Origin: Polaromonas sp.
GTDB lineage: Bacteria > Pseudomonadota > Gammaproteobacteria > Burkholderiales > Burkholderiaceae_C
Direction: 5' to 3'
Length of the DNA stretch: 45,128 nucleotides
NCBI RefSeq assembly: GCF_030689685.1
Contig: NZ_JAUYEY010000048.1
Span: 1 to 45,128, forward strand
Shown here one piece after another: positions 24,708 to 32,290 of this stretch. The first letter of the stretch is position 1; each line of letters starts with the position of its first letter. The notes under the pieces are model-generated. The model worked only from the letters and a program-made list of their open reading frames with translations. It had not been told where the DNA came from and ran no database searches. The position numbers were made by a program, and so were the translations under genes.

Positions 24708-25561
24708 CAGTCGCCCTTGCTGGAGAAATGCTTGCGATACCGCACTGGCAGATCAGCGATGCGCATCATCATCGGCAGGTCGGCGGAATTGAAGTCAGGG
24801 TCCCAGGCCGGTGCGCCCAGCACCTTGGCACCCAGGCGCAGGTAGCCCTTGATCAACGCTGGCGGCTCCACATCCAGCGAATCGTCCAGGCGATCCACCG
24901 GCAGCGGCAGGCGTGGCGTGACGTGGTATTCGATGGATGCGAGATGCGTTTGCCGCACCTGCCGCCAGATGCTGGCCGCTGCCTGGCCCGAGGAAGCCCC
25001 GGTGTGCTGCATCGGGATGCTGGCGCAGCCGATCATGGTGTCGAGCTGGTTGCGCGCCATGAACTCGGCGAGCGCACCCCACAGCGCCAGGATCACGCCG
25101 CCGTGACGGTGGTCGGTATGCACGCAGCTACGGCCCAGCTCGACCATGCGTGGGCGCAGAAAGCGCAGGCGGGTCAGGTCGAACTCGGTGTCGCTGTACG
25201 TGCTGCCGGCGCGTTTGGCCTGAGCCGGCGTCAGCACGCGGTAGGTGCCGATGACTTCCTGGCTGGCCTCGTCACGCACCAGCAGGTGTTCGCAGAAGTC
25301 GTCAAACAGGTCGATGTCATGGCCAGGCAACGCGCCGGACAGCGTGGCGCCCATCTCGGTCGCGAAGACCTGGTACCTCAGGCGCTGTGCCTGCCGGACC
25401 TCGTCTTGGTGCCTGGCCCAGCCGACCTGGATTTTCCCCAGGGCAGGCCTTTGAACAACGGCTGGAAGGGGTGCATGAGAGCTTTGATGAAGTAACCCCC
25501 GTGAAAAATGCGCCGGGGCGACCGGCGACAGTGCAAAAGTGGGGTTGGGCAGTTCTTTCAT
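24707..25561 (-). CDS. OlsB-like GNAT acyltransferase (ornithine lipid synthesis)
   Basis: The 284-residue product belongs to the hemolysin-like GNAT group that contains OlsB, which transfers a 3-hydroxyacyl chain from ACP to ornithine. R-Q-A-Q-R-L-R-Y-Q-V-F-A-T-E-M-G, D-F-C-E-H-L-L-V-R, E-L-G-R-S-C-V-H and G-C-A-S-I-P-M are the recognisable family blocks. AAGGAG before ATG 25561 sets the start. The partner OlsA O-acyltransferase is not in the window, so a full pathway is not shown. It is first in a three-gene unit with the PlcP-like and Agt-like genes and follows phoX across a terminator hairpin. No Pho box is visible directly upstream. Confidence 0.8.
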   Translation of the reverse strand: MKELPNPTFALSPVAPAHFSRGLLHQSSHAPLPAVVQRPALGKIQVGWARHQDEVRQAQRLRYQVFATEMGATLSGALPGHDIDLFDDFCEHLLVRDEASQEVIGTYRVLTPAQAKRAGSTYSDTEFDLTRLRFLRPRMVELGRSCVHTDHRHGGVILALWGALAEFMARNQLDTMIGCASIPMQHTGASSGQAAASIWRQVRQTHLASIEYHVTPRLPLPVDRLDDSLDVEPPALIKGYLRLGAKVLGAPAWDPDFNSADLPMMMRIADLPVRYRKHFSSKGD

Positions 25562-25604
25562 GATGACTCCTTGTTGTCTTTCGATGAACCAGGTTAAAAC
25601 GCTG

Positions 25605-25634
25605 TAAAAAAGCCCCTGAGTCGGGGCTAAAAAA
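25605..25634. terminator. Bidirectional-looking terminator between phoX and olsB
   Basis: AGCCCC (25611-25616) pairs with GGGGCT (25623-25628). A-runs and T-runs on both sides give a U-tail on either strand. On the - strand it terminates phoX, possibly leaving partial read-through into olsB. Confidence 0.75.
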
Positions 25635-27581
25635 TCAAGTACCGACAGTGCCGCCATCTTTGCGGCGGATCACCACCGTCGCCGAGCGCGGTCGCCCGCC
25701 CGCCGGACCATCGGGCCAGTGGCTCACGGCTTTGGGATTGGCTGGATCGCCACGCTCGCTGGCGGTTTCTCCGGGGTGCTGGATGTTGATGAAGACGGCG
25801 CGGCGATCCGGCGTGAAGGTCACGCCGGTGACCTCGCAGCCAGCCGGACCGGTCAAAAAACGCTTGGTCTCGCCGGTCGCCGGGTCGGCGCAAAGCATCA
25901 TGTTGTTGCCCATGTCAGCGTAAGCGCCCTTGTGCATGGCCGAGGTCGATACATCGGTCTGGATCCAAAGCAGACCGCTGGCGTCGAACTGCAGGCCGTC
26001 GGGGCTACCGTACATGTCGCCCTTGATGCTGCCGCGGTACTCGGCCTTGCCAGCGTTCGGGTCGCCGGCGAGTGCAAAGTGCATCCAGCGGAACTCGGTC
26101 GCGCTGGCATCACCGTCGAACATGCCGGAGCCGCCCTGCCCCTTACCCTCGCGCCAGCGGATGATGTGGCCCATGATGTTGTCATTGCGCGGGTTGGCGG
26201 CATCTGCCATGCGGCCGCCCTGGCCGCGCGCACTGTTGTTGGTCAGCGTCAGAAAGACCTCGCCGGTGTTCGGGTGCACCGCCACCCACTCGGGCCTGTC
26301 CATCTTGGTCGCACCGACCGCATCGGCAGCCTGGCGGCACTTGATGACCACTTCAGCCTGGCTGGCAAAACCGGCGGCGGCGTTCAAGCCGCCCTCGCCG
26401 TGCACCAGCGGCAACCAGCGGCCAAAACCCTGGGTATCAAAACGCGCCACGTACAGCGTGCCGTGGTCCAGCAACTCGCGGTTGGCGCGGTAGCCGCCGG
26501 GTTTGACCTTGTCGCGGCTGACAAACTTGTAGACATATTCAAAGCGCTCGTCATCACCCATGTAGACCACGGCGCGTCCGTCGCGGCTCAGGGTAGTGGT
26601 GGCGCCTTCGTGCTTGATGCGGCCCAGCGCCGTGCGCTTGATCGGGGTCTGGGTCGGGTCCTGCGGATCGATCTCCACCACCCAGCCGAAGCGGTTTTGT
26701 TCGTTGGGGTGTTTCACGGCATCAAAACGCTCGTCGAACTCGTGCCAGCGGTAGCCGAAGCCCTTGCTGCGCAGGCCGTAGCGCAACTCGTCGGGCGCGG
26801 GTTTGTCGGCGGCCGCGAAATAACCGTTCCAGTTTTCCTCGCAGGTCAGGAAGGTGCCCCAGGGCGTCTGGCCGGCCGCGCAGTTGTTCAACGTACCCAG
26901 CGGGCGCATGCCCTCGGGATCGGCCGCAGTTTTCAGCAACGCATGCCCGGCGGCCGGGCCGCTGAACAGCATGGGCGTGTTGCCGGTGATGCGGCGCGCA
27001 TAACGCGAGTTGGGCATGACTCGCCAGACGCCGCCGCGCTCAATCACCTCGATGATGCTCACGCCGTGCGCCGCCTGCGACTTGCGCACTTTGTCAGCCG
27101 TCCAGGTTTTCATGCCGTCGCTGTGCAGCAGGCCGTCGTCGGTGTACTCGTGGTTGATGGCCCGCAGGCCGTGGCGCGGGTTCTTGTCCAGAGGGAAATA
27201 CTCCATGCCGTCGTGGTGCATCCCCGATTGCAGCAACTGGTCGTTCGCACTGTTCGAGGCATCGGCGGCGAAAACCGGAGCCACCGCACCAGCGATGCCG
27301 GTAGCGTCGCCCCAGCGGTACAGCACCTGGGCCTCGTATTCCGGTGGCACCACCAGCACGTCGGCGCGGGACACTGGCACACCGGTGAAACCCAGCGGCT
27401 TGCCTTTGGCGGCCGTAGCGGCATGGCCGGTCAAGGTGTGCGAACCCATTAGCAGCGCCACCGCCGCCGAGGTGCAGCGCAGCACATGACGACGCCCGCC
27501 GTCTACCTCATGGATGAACGGATTGCCCGCCGTGTTGACGCCCTCTTCCGGCTCGTAAGCCTTGCCAAACCCTTGACCCAT
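25635..27581 (-). CDS. phoX: PhoX family alkaline phosphatase
   Basis: The 648-residue exported phosphatase (DUF839) releases phosphate from organic esters; known PhoX enzymes are calcium/iron dependent. It has a twin-arginine-like leader (G-R30-R31-H-V-L-R, then a hydrophobic run), so it should be folded before export by Tat. Family blocks seen: H-D-G-M-E-Y-F-P-L, N-H-E-Y-T, T-C-E-E-N-W-N-G-Y-F, R-F-G-W-V-V-E-I-D-P, Y-M-G-D-D-E-R-F-E-Y-V-Y-K-F and D-N-I-M-G-H-I-I-R-W. GGAAGG precedes ATG 27581. A four-half-site Pho array lies upstream and a terminator downstream. Confidence 0.94.
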   Translation of the reverse strand: MGQGFGKAYEPEEGVNTAGNPFIHEVDGGRRHVLRCTSAAVALLMGSHTLTGHAATAAKGKPLGFTGVPVSRADVLVVPPEYEAQVLYRWGDATGIAGAVAPVFAADASNSANDQLLQSGMHHDGMEYFPLDKNPRHGLRAINHEYTDDGLLHSDGMKTWTADKVRKSQAAHGVSIIEVIERGGVWRVMPNSRYARRITGNTPMLFSGPAAGHALLKTAADPEGMRPLGTLNNCAAGQTPWGTFLTCEENWNGYFAAADKPAPDELRYGLRSKGFGYRWHEFDERFDAVKHPNEQNRFGWVVEIDPQDPTQTPIKRTALGRIKHEGATTTLSRDGRAVVYMGDDERFEYVYKFVSRDKVKPGGYRANRELLDHGTLYVARFDTQGFGRWLPLVHGEGGLNAAAGFASQAEVVIKCRQAADAVGATKMDRPEWVAVHPNTGEVFLTLTNNSARGQGGRMADAANPRNDNIMGHIIRWREGKGQGGSGMFDGDASATEFRWMHFALAGDPNAGKAEYRGSIKGDMYGSPDGLQFDASGLLWIQTDVSTSAMHKGAYADMGNNMMLCADPATGETKRFLTGPAGCEVTGVTFTPDRRAVFINIQHPGETASERGDPANPKAVSHWPDGPAGGRPRSATVVIRRKDGGTVGT

Positions 27582-27632
27582 GAATTACCTTCCATCGTGA
27601 TTGAGTTGATGCGGAGATTCTGGAATCGGGGG

Positions 27633-27672
27633 GTGACGTGTTCATGTCGGTTTGATGGCGGTTTGATGACAA
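27633..27672 (-). promoter_or_regulatory. Four-half-site Pho box array of phoX
   Basis: Four 7-bp half-sites begin at 27633 (GTGACGT), 27644 (ATGTCGG), 27655 (ATGGCGG) and 27666 (ATGACAA), exactly 11 bp apart. On the - strand they read TTGTCAT, CCGCCAT, CCGACAT, ACGTCAC, with CAAA spacers between the first three. PhoB binds such 11-bp-phased direct repeats. The promoter-proximal copy lies about 52 bp before the start codon. The inner two half-sites are weak matches. Confidence 0.75.
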
Positions 27673-27695
27673 CTGGCGACACCGGTCAATTGGTA

Positions 27696-27746
27696 TTGAA
27701 TTCATAGCTTGCCGATCAAGCTGGATATGGGCTGGAGGCCAAAAAT
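27696..27746 (+). repeat. Dispersed repeat family A, intergenic copy
   Basis: TTCATAGCTTGCC, then GGATATGGGCTGGAGGCC. It aligns without gaps to the copy at 44855-44904 (TTGATAGCTG and GGACATGGGCTGGAGGCC). Confidence 0.75.
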
Positions 27747-27802
27747 ACTCAAAAAACCCTTGAGCTGCAACAGTTTTGACCGCAACTTCGCCGACCCAAA
27801 GA

Positions 27803-27838
27803 AAAAAGGCTTCAAAACCGAAGTTCTGAAGCCTTTTT
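27803..27838. terminator. Terminator of the RNA-binding protein gene
   Basis: AAAAAGGCTTCA (27803-27814) and TGAAGCCTTTTT (27827-27838) form a perfect 12-bp stem with a 12-nt loop and a U-tail on the - strand. It is symmetric, so it may also work on the + strand. Confidence 0.85.
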
Positions 27839-27881
27839 GGCTTTGTCTCAGCACAAGGCTGAGACGGCTGGGTTGCAGGGC

Positions 27882-28259
27882 TTAGTAGCCGCCGCGACCG
27901 CCGCCGCCACCGCCGTAACCGCCACCGCCGGAACGATCACCGCCGCCACCACCGTAGCCGCCACCACCACCACCACCGCCGCCGAAGCCACCGCTACGTG
28001 GAGGACGTGCCTCCATCGGACGGGCCTCGTTCACAGTGATGCTGCGACCGCCGAGGGACTGGCCGTTCATGCCAGCAATTGCGGCTTGAGCTTCGGCATC
28101 GTTGCCCATTTCGACAAAGCCGAAACCTTTGGAGCGACCAGTGTCACGTTCCATCATGACTTTGGCACTGGTGACAGAGCCGTACTGACCGAAAGATTGT
28201 TGCAGGTCTTCGTCACGAACCGTGTATGGCAGGTTGCCGACGTAAAGTTTATTGCCCAT
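27882..28259 (-). CDS. Glycine-rich RRM RNA-binding protein
   Basis: The 125-residue protein has one RNA-recognition motif (residues 1-80) with RNP-2 L-Y-V-G-N-L-P-Y and RNP-1 K-G-F-G-F-V-E-M. A glycine-rich tail (about 88-125) of G-G-G-G-Y and R-S/G repeats follows. Single-RRM proteins of this type act as cold-shock RNA chaperones in cyanobacteria and beta-proteobacteria. The gene stands alone with its own terminator. Its leader may be long, as no other gene lies within about 690 bp upstream. Confidence 0.93.
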   Translation of the reverse strand: MGNKLYVGNLPYTVRDEDLQQSFGQYGSVTSAKVMMERDTGRSKGFGFVEMGNDAEAQAAIAGMNGQSLGGRSITVNEARPMEARPPRSGGFGGGGGGGGGYGGGGGDRSGGGGYGGGGGGRGGY

Positions 28260-28508
28260 AGGGATTCCTCAAAAATACATAAAACAAAAGCGATGGAGTC
28301 CCGAAAGCACAACAAACCAAAGAAGTACCGCCGTAGCGCGCGAAACTGACCGATCACCTAACTTGTGCGGGTGTATTTGCCACCGACACCCCCCGATTAT
28401 GCGTTAGGAAACGCCGGAGCACTACATTACTTTCTCCGAAAGAGCAAGAAAAGCGGGCCGAGGCGCGGCTCAAAGGGGCAGATTGCACTTGTTTTGAATG
28501 GTTTTGGC

Positions 28509-28565
28509 AAAAAATCGCTATGATTTTAATAGCTGCTTATCCCCGTCAGTCAAGGGCATCCGATC
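28509..28565 (+). repeat. Dispersed repeat family A, intergenic copy
   Basis: The core CGCTATGATTTTAATAGCTG has CTAT/ATAG inverted ends, as in the other copies. The downstream part is diverged. Confidence 0.55.
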
Positions 28566-28880
28566 AATTTTTCTCGAATAACCACCGCAAATCCTAATCA
28601 CCGCGTTTCGCGGGAAGCTGCCGAATGCCCTTGATCGTCGAAGTGACAAGAAGAGACAGCTGTCTGCTTTTTTGGAGCGCCGCCGCAGGGGTCACCGTGC
28701 CAGTCGCGTACAAAAACCGGTCAATGGATTGACGGAAGGTCCCAGCCAGGCGCTGGTGGTTTCCCACAGGGTCGTCACAGCAGAATTGACGAAGGCCGAT
28801 ATGCTGTTTGCGCGCCCGCTGAAACTGGCGGGGGGCGGGATGACGTGCAGGGACCTCGATCCCACGAAATGGCAGCGTCT

Positions 28881-28935
28881 TTAGCTATGAATTCAATAGC
28901 TGAACACGACCATCCAACGTGGGCCAGAGCCCGAT
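28881..28935 (+). repeat. Dispersed repeat family A, intergenic copy
   Basis: The core AGCTATGAATTCAATAGCTG is followed, at the usual distance, by GTGGGCCAGAGCCC, corresponding to the ATGGGCTGGAGGCC end of better copies. Confidence 0.55.
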
Positions 28936-28949
28936 TCGGCTCATAAAAC

Positions 28950-29687
28950 TCACAACCCCCGCTGATTCACCCGCTTCGACAACGCCTCGGCGCTCTCCTT
29001 GCGCTCGCTGTACCTGTCAACAAGATACGGCGACACGTCGCGCGTGAGCAGTGTGAACTTGACGAGTTCTTCCATCACGTCCACCACACGGTCGTAATAG
29101 GCAGAAGGCTTCATGCGCCCGGCGTCGTCGAACTCCAGAAAAGCTTTGGCGACGGAGGACTGGTTGGGAATCGTCAACATGCGCATCCAGCGGCCCAGCA
29201 CGCGCAACTGGTTGACCGCGTTGAAGGACTGCGAGCCGCCGCTGACTTGCATCAGCGCAAGGGTTTTGCCCTGGGTCGGGCGTACCGCGCCTTGCGTCAA
29301 GGGAATCCAGTCGATCTGCGACTTCATGATGCCGGTCATGGCGCCGTGGCGCTCGGGCGATGTCCAGACCATGCCTTCGGCCCACTGCGCCAGTTGCCGC
29401 AGCCCCTGCACCTTGGGGTGGCTGTCGGGTGCGTCGTCGGGCAGCGGCAGGCCGCGCGGGTCAAAGGTTTTTGTTTCAGCTCCCATGGCCTGCAGCAGCC
29501 GTGCGGCTTCTTCGCTGAGCAGGCGGCTGTAAGAGCGCTCGCGCACCGAGCCGTAGAGCAGCAAAATGCGCGGCGCATGGGCCGATGGCCGGAAGGCCTG
29601 CAGCGCGCTGGCCGTGGGCAGCGCGAACAAAGCCTTGTCGAGGTTGGGGAGGTCTTCAAGCGCCGGCAACACGTTCACCTTTGTCAT
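28950..29687 (-). CDS. arsH: ArsH, NADPH-dependent FMN oxidoreductase for organoarsenicals
   Basis: The 245-residue flavoprotein oxidises trivalent organoarsenicals in characterised homologues. The FMN phosphate loop [13 protein letters not shown] is at about residues 44-56. [20 protein letters not shown] and the block [10 protein letters not shown] are characteristic of ArsH. The length is usual. Its start lies 32 bp inside the 3' end of arsC, so the two should be co-transcribed from the divergent ars promoter. Confidence 0.95.
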   Translation of the reverse strand: MTKVNVLPALEDLPNLDKALFALPTASALQAFRPSAHAPRILLLYGSVRERSYSRLLSEEAARLLQAMGAETKTFDPRGLPLPDDAPDSHPKVQGLRQLAQWAEGMVWTSPERHGAMTGIMKSQIDWIPLTQGAVRPTQGKTLALMQVSGGSQSFNAVNQLRVLGRWMRMLTIPNQSSVAKAFLEFDDAGRMKPSAYYDRVVDVMEELVKFTLLTRDVSPYLVDRYSERKESAEALSKRVNQRGL

Positions 29688-30087
29688 TGATGACCTGCTC
29701 GCCGTCTTCCTTCGTGAAAGCGCCCTGCTGCTGCGCCGGCAGGATGTCGAGCACGGCTTCGGACGGCCGGCACAGCCGGGTGCCCAGCGGCGTCACAACG
29801 ATGGGGCGGTTCATCAGGATGGGGTGGGCCAGCATGGCGTCTATCAACTGCTGGTCGCTGAGCGCCGGGTCGTCCAGCTTCAGCTCGGCATACGGCGTGC
29901 CTTTGTGCCGAATCACGTCACGCACCGGCATGCCCATGGCCGCAATCAATTGCACCAGCGTCTCGCGGCTGGGCGGTGTTTTGAGGTACTCGATGACTTC
30001 TGGCTCAGCGCCGCTGTTGCGTATCAGCGCCAGGGTGTTGCGCGAGGTGCCGCACTGCGGGTTGTGGTAAATCGTGATGTCGGCCAT
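29656..30087 (-). CDS. arsC: Arsenate reductase, glutaredoxin-dependent type
   Basis: The 143-residue enzyme reduces arsenate to arsenite with glutathione and glutaredoxin. The H-N-P-Q-C-G-T-S-R segment gives His8, Cys12 and Arg16, the HX3CX3R active site of the R773/YffB family. The arginines in [10 protein letters not shown] and I-L-M-N-R-P-I-V are the usual oxyanion ligands. It is divergent from arsR and overlaps arsH by 32 bp. A second, unrelated arsenate reductase lies at 31790. Confidence 0.95.
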   Translation of the reverse strand: MADITIYHNPQCGTSRNTLALIRNSGAEPEVIEYLKTPPSRETLVQLIAAMGMPVRDVIRHKGTPYAELKLDDPALSDQQLIDAMLAHPILMNRPIVVTPLGTRLCRPSEAVLDILPAQQQGAFTKEDGEQVINDKGERVAGA

Positions 30088-30120
30088 CGGTTTTTTTTCT
30101 GCAATTGCCTTGTTTCAATA

Positions 30121-30138
30121 ATTCAATTATATTTGAAT
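30121..30138. promoter_or_regulatory. ArsR operator in the divergent ars promoter
   Basis: The perfect inverted repeat ATTCAA-TTATAT-TTGAAT ends one base before the arsR start codon. It lies in a sharply AT-rich 50-bp gap that also drives arsC-arsH the other way. SmtB/ArsR repressors bind 12-2-12-type AT-rich palindromes of this look. Confidence 0.75.
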
Positions 30139-30139
30139 C

Positions 30140-30460
30140 ATGGAAACAACTCTGATAGATGAAGCCGCCGCCGTCAAAGCACTGGCTGCCCTGGCGCAAG
30201 CCCAGCGCCTGCGCACTTTCCGCGCGCTGGTGGTGGCCGGGCCAGCCGGGTTGACGCCGGGCGCGATTGCCGAGAAGCTGGAAGTCGCGCCCAGCGCCTT
30301 GTCTTTTCATCTGAAAGAACTGGCGCATTCGGGCCTGGTCAGCAGCGAGCCGCGTGGCCGCAACCTGATTTACCGCGCCAACTTTGAACAGATGACGGCC
30401 CTGCTGGGCTACCTGACCGAGCACTGCTGTCAGGGCGAAGCCTGCGGCGTGACCTGCTGA
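30140..30460 (+). CDS. arsR: ArsR/SmtB-family arsenite-responsive repressor
   Basis: The 106-residue winged-helix repressor has its recognition helix around A-P-S-A-L-S-F-H-L-K-E-L (residues 50-61). It lacks the E-L-C-V-C-D-L site of plasmid R773 ArsR. It has C-terminal cysteines Cys96, Cys97, Cys102 and Cys106 in H-C-C-Q-G-E-A-C-G-V-T-C. A comparable C-C-x5-C cluster senses As(III) in the Acidithiobacillus ferrooxidans ArsR. It is first of a + strand operon and divergent from arsC-arsH. Confidence 0.93.
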   Translation: METTLIDEAAAVKALAALAQAQRLRTFRALVVAGPAGLTPGAIAEKLEVAPSALSFHLKELAHSGLVSSEPRGRNLIYRANFEQMTALLGYLTEHCCQGEACGVTC

Positions 30461-30474
30461 GCCAGCTACTGACC

Positions 30475-31797
30475 ATGAACCTTGCCGAAACCCTGAACCT
30501 GGGCTGCCTGTGCCGCACCCTGAGCCCGGAGCGCTTGCGCAAGCAGCTTGAAACCGACCCTTGCCTGCAAGGCATGCTGGACGGGCTGGCCACCACCCAC
30601 CCGCACCTGTTTTCTGAAACCGCTGTGTTTGTGGACCCTGGCATGCGCGCCACATTGGGCCAGGCCATTACAGCCATCGAGCGCGTGGTCGCCCTGCCCG
30701 CCTACCAGCAACTGGCGCTGGCCCATGCCCCGGAAACCGCCCAGCACAACTTTGGCCCTGCGGGCGTTTTCATGGGTTACGACTTTCACCTGGGTGAAGA
30801 CGGTCCGATGCTGATCGAGATCAACACCAACGCAGGCGGCGCGCTGCTGAATGCCGCACTGGCGCGTGCCCACCGTGAGTGCTGTGAGCCGATGCAGGGC
30901 CTGATGGATGCGTCCAGCGACCTGACGCAGATCAACCAGACTTTTGTAGACATGTTCCGCGCCGAGTGGCAGGCCCAGCGCGGCACGCAGCCGCTGCGCA
31001 GTGTGCTGATTACCGACGATGCGCCGGAAGCGCAATACCTGGCGCCTGAATTTGCATTGGCGCGGCAGTTGTTCATCGCGCACGGCATCACAGCTGCCGT
31101 GGGCGATGCGCGCGAGCTGTTATGGAAAAACGGCGCCCTCTGGCACCCGGCCTTGCCGGGTGGGGCGATCGACCTGGTTTACAACCGCCTGACCGACTTC
31201 AGCCTGTCCGAGCCCTCACACGCCGCCTTGCGCGCGGCCTATGTGGCCGGCGCGGCGGTGCTCACGCCGCACCCGCGCGCGCATGCGCTGTTTGCAGACA
31301 AACGCAACCTGATCACGCTGGGTGACGACGCGCTGTTGGCCGCATGGGGCGTATCTGCTGAAGACCGGCGCCTGCTGCAAGCGGTGGTTCCGCCCACCGA
31401 ACTGGTCACCGCAGAACATGCCGATGCGCTGTGGGCTCGGCGGCGGCAACTGTTTTTCAAACCGGTGGCGGGTTACGGCGCCAAGGCCGCCTACCGGGGC
31501 GACAAACTCACCAAAAGCGTCTGGGCCCACATCACGGCAGGCGGCTTCATCGCCCAGGCGCTGGTGCCGCCCAGCGAAAGGCTGGTCGATGTGGATGGCG
31601 TGGCGACGCGCCTGAAGCTGGACATACGCGCCTACACCTACCGTGGCCAGGTGCAGTTGCTGGCCGCCCGCACTTACACCGGCCAGACCACCAACTTCCG
31701 CACGGCGGGCGGCGGCTTTTCGCCGGTGGTGGTGCTGCCCCTGCTACCCGTTTCATCACACCCTCAAACCATCGCCCCGGAGAACCTTCATGGCTGA
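30475..31797 (+). CDS. ATP-grasp ligase-like protein of the ars operon (unassigned)
   Basis: The 440-residue product is not recognised as a named arsenic gene. Several stretches look like an ATP-grasp fold. L-I-E-I-N-T-N (Glu115, Asn117, Asn119) resembles a magnesium site. F-K-P-V-A-G-Y-G-A-K (Lys329 and a glycine loop to Lys337) resembles the nucleotide-binding loop. F-I-A-Q-A-L-V-P-P resembles the adenine hinge. The Mg-like block precedes the glycine loop, as in glutathionylspermidine-synthase-like or circularly permuted ATP-grasp proteins. These enzymes join a carboxylate to an amine or thiol. It starts 14 bp after arsR and overlaps the second arsC by 8 bp, so it belongs to the operon. Substrate and link to arsenic are unknown. 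Confidence 0.7.
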   Translation: MNLAETLNLGCLCRTLSPERLRKQLETDPCLQGMLDGLATTHPHLFSETAVFVDPGMRATLGQAITAIERVVALPAYQQLALAHAPETAQHNFGPAGVFMGYDFHLGEDGPMLIEINTNAGGALLNAALARAHRECCEPMQGLMDASSDLTQINQTFVDMFRAEWQAQRGTQPLRSVLITDDAPEAQYLAPEFALARQLFIAHGITAAVGDARELLWKNGALWHPALPGGAIDLVYNRLTDFSLSEPSHAALRAAYVAGAAVLTPHPRAHALFADKRNLITLGDDALLAAWGVSAEDRRLLQAVVPPTELVTAEHADALWARRRQLFFKPVAGYGAKAAYRGDKLTKSVWAHITAGGFIAQALVPPSERLVDVDGVATRLKLDIRAYTYRGQVQLLAARTYTGQTTNFRTAGGGFSPVVVLPLLPVSSHPQTIAPENLHG

Positions 31798-32290
31798 GCG
31801 TCCCCTCAACGTCCTGTTTCTGTGCACCCACAATTCCGCCCGCAGCGTCCTGGCGGAAGCCACGCTGAACCACATCGGTCGGGGGCGCTTCCAGGCTTTT
31901 TCGGCTGGCAGCAGCCCGCGCGAGAATCAGCAGCCGAACCCGCTGGCCCTGAAGGTGCTGGCCAACGCCGGCATCTCGACAGAAGGCCTGCGCAGCAAAA
32001 GCTGGGACGAGTTTGGCAAGGCGGACTCCCCTGTCATGGATTTAGTCATCACTGTGTGCGACAACGCCGCTGGCGAGGTCTGCCCTTACTGGCCCGGCCA
32101 GCCGGCCACGGCCCACTGGGGTTATGCCGATCCGTCCGAGGCACCAGGGGATGAAGCGCAGAAGCTGGAGGCCTTTCGCCAGACCCTGCTGACGATACGC
32201 CGTCGGCTGGACCTCTTGACCAATCTACCACCTGACAAGCTGGAGCGGGCCATGGTGCAGCAAGCCGCGCGCGACCTGTCACGTTCATGA
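31790..32290 (+). CDS. Arsenate reductase, low-molecular-weight phosphatase type
   Basis: The 166-residue enzyme has the P-loop C-T-H-N-S-A-R-S (Cys12, Arg18, CX5R). It continues with D-L-V-I-T-V-C-D-N-A-A-G-E-V-C-P-Y-W-P-G and H-W-G-Y-A-D-P-S, whose extra cysteines could relay electrons to thioredoxin or a thiol cofactor. The ATG at 31790, with GGAG upstream, overlaps the ATP-grasp gene's 3' end. An in-frame start at 31643 is not supported. Its stop overlaps the aquaporin start as ATGA. Confidence 0.92.
   Translation: MAERPLNVLFLCTHNSARSVLAEATLNHIGRGRFQAFSAGSSPRENQQPNPLALKVLANAGISTEGLRSKSWDEFGKADSPVMDLVITVCDNAAGEVCPYWPGQPATAHWGYADPSEAPGDEAQKLEAFRQTLLTIRRRLDLLTNLPPDKLERAMVQQAARDLSRS

Larger units (their letters stand above)
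27582..27881. other. Intergenic region phoX / RNA-binding protein gene
   Basis: No gene. It holds the phoX Pho array (27633-27672), one copy of dispersed repeat A (27696-27746) and the terminator of the RNA-binding protein gene (27803-27838). Confidence 0.65.
28260..28949. other. Gene-free stretch between the RNA-binding protein gene and arsH
   Basis: About 690 bp. It contains the likely promoter and leader of the RNA-binding gene and two copies of dispersed repeat A (28509-28565 and 28881-28935). A 70-codon TTG-start frame at 28672-28884 has no family resemblance and no ribosome site. I see no RNA gene. Confidence 0.55.

Noticed and set aside
25562..25610. Pho box upstream of olsB
   Set aside because: Only a GACAAC-like fragment is present, without a second half-site at 11 bp. 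Control by read-through from phoX or a distant site cannot be excluded.
25719..27452. 577-codon open frame on the + strand opposite phoX
   Set aside because: It is a mirror of the phoX codons in a GC-rich gene. It lacks a ribosome site and any family resemblance, while phoX has clear motifs.
27882..28010. Possible tandem DNA repeat
   Set aside because: The CCGCC/ACCACC pattern only reflects glycine codons in the tail of the RNA-binding protein, not a CRISPR or satellite.
28672..28884. 70-codon TTG-start frame in the gap before arsH
   Set aside because: No ribosome site or family resemblance; Arg-rich start looks like chance in GC-rich DNA.
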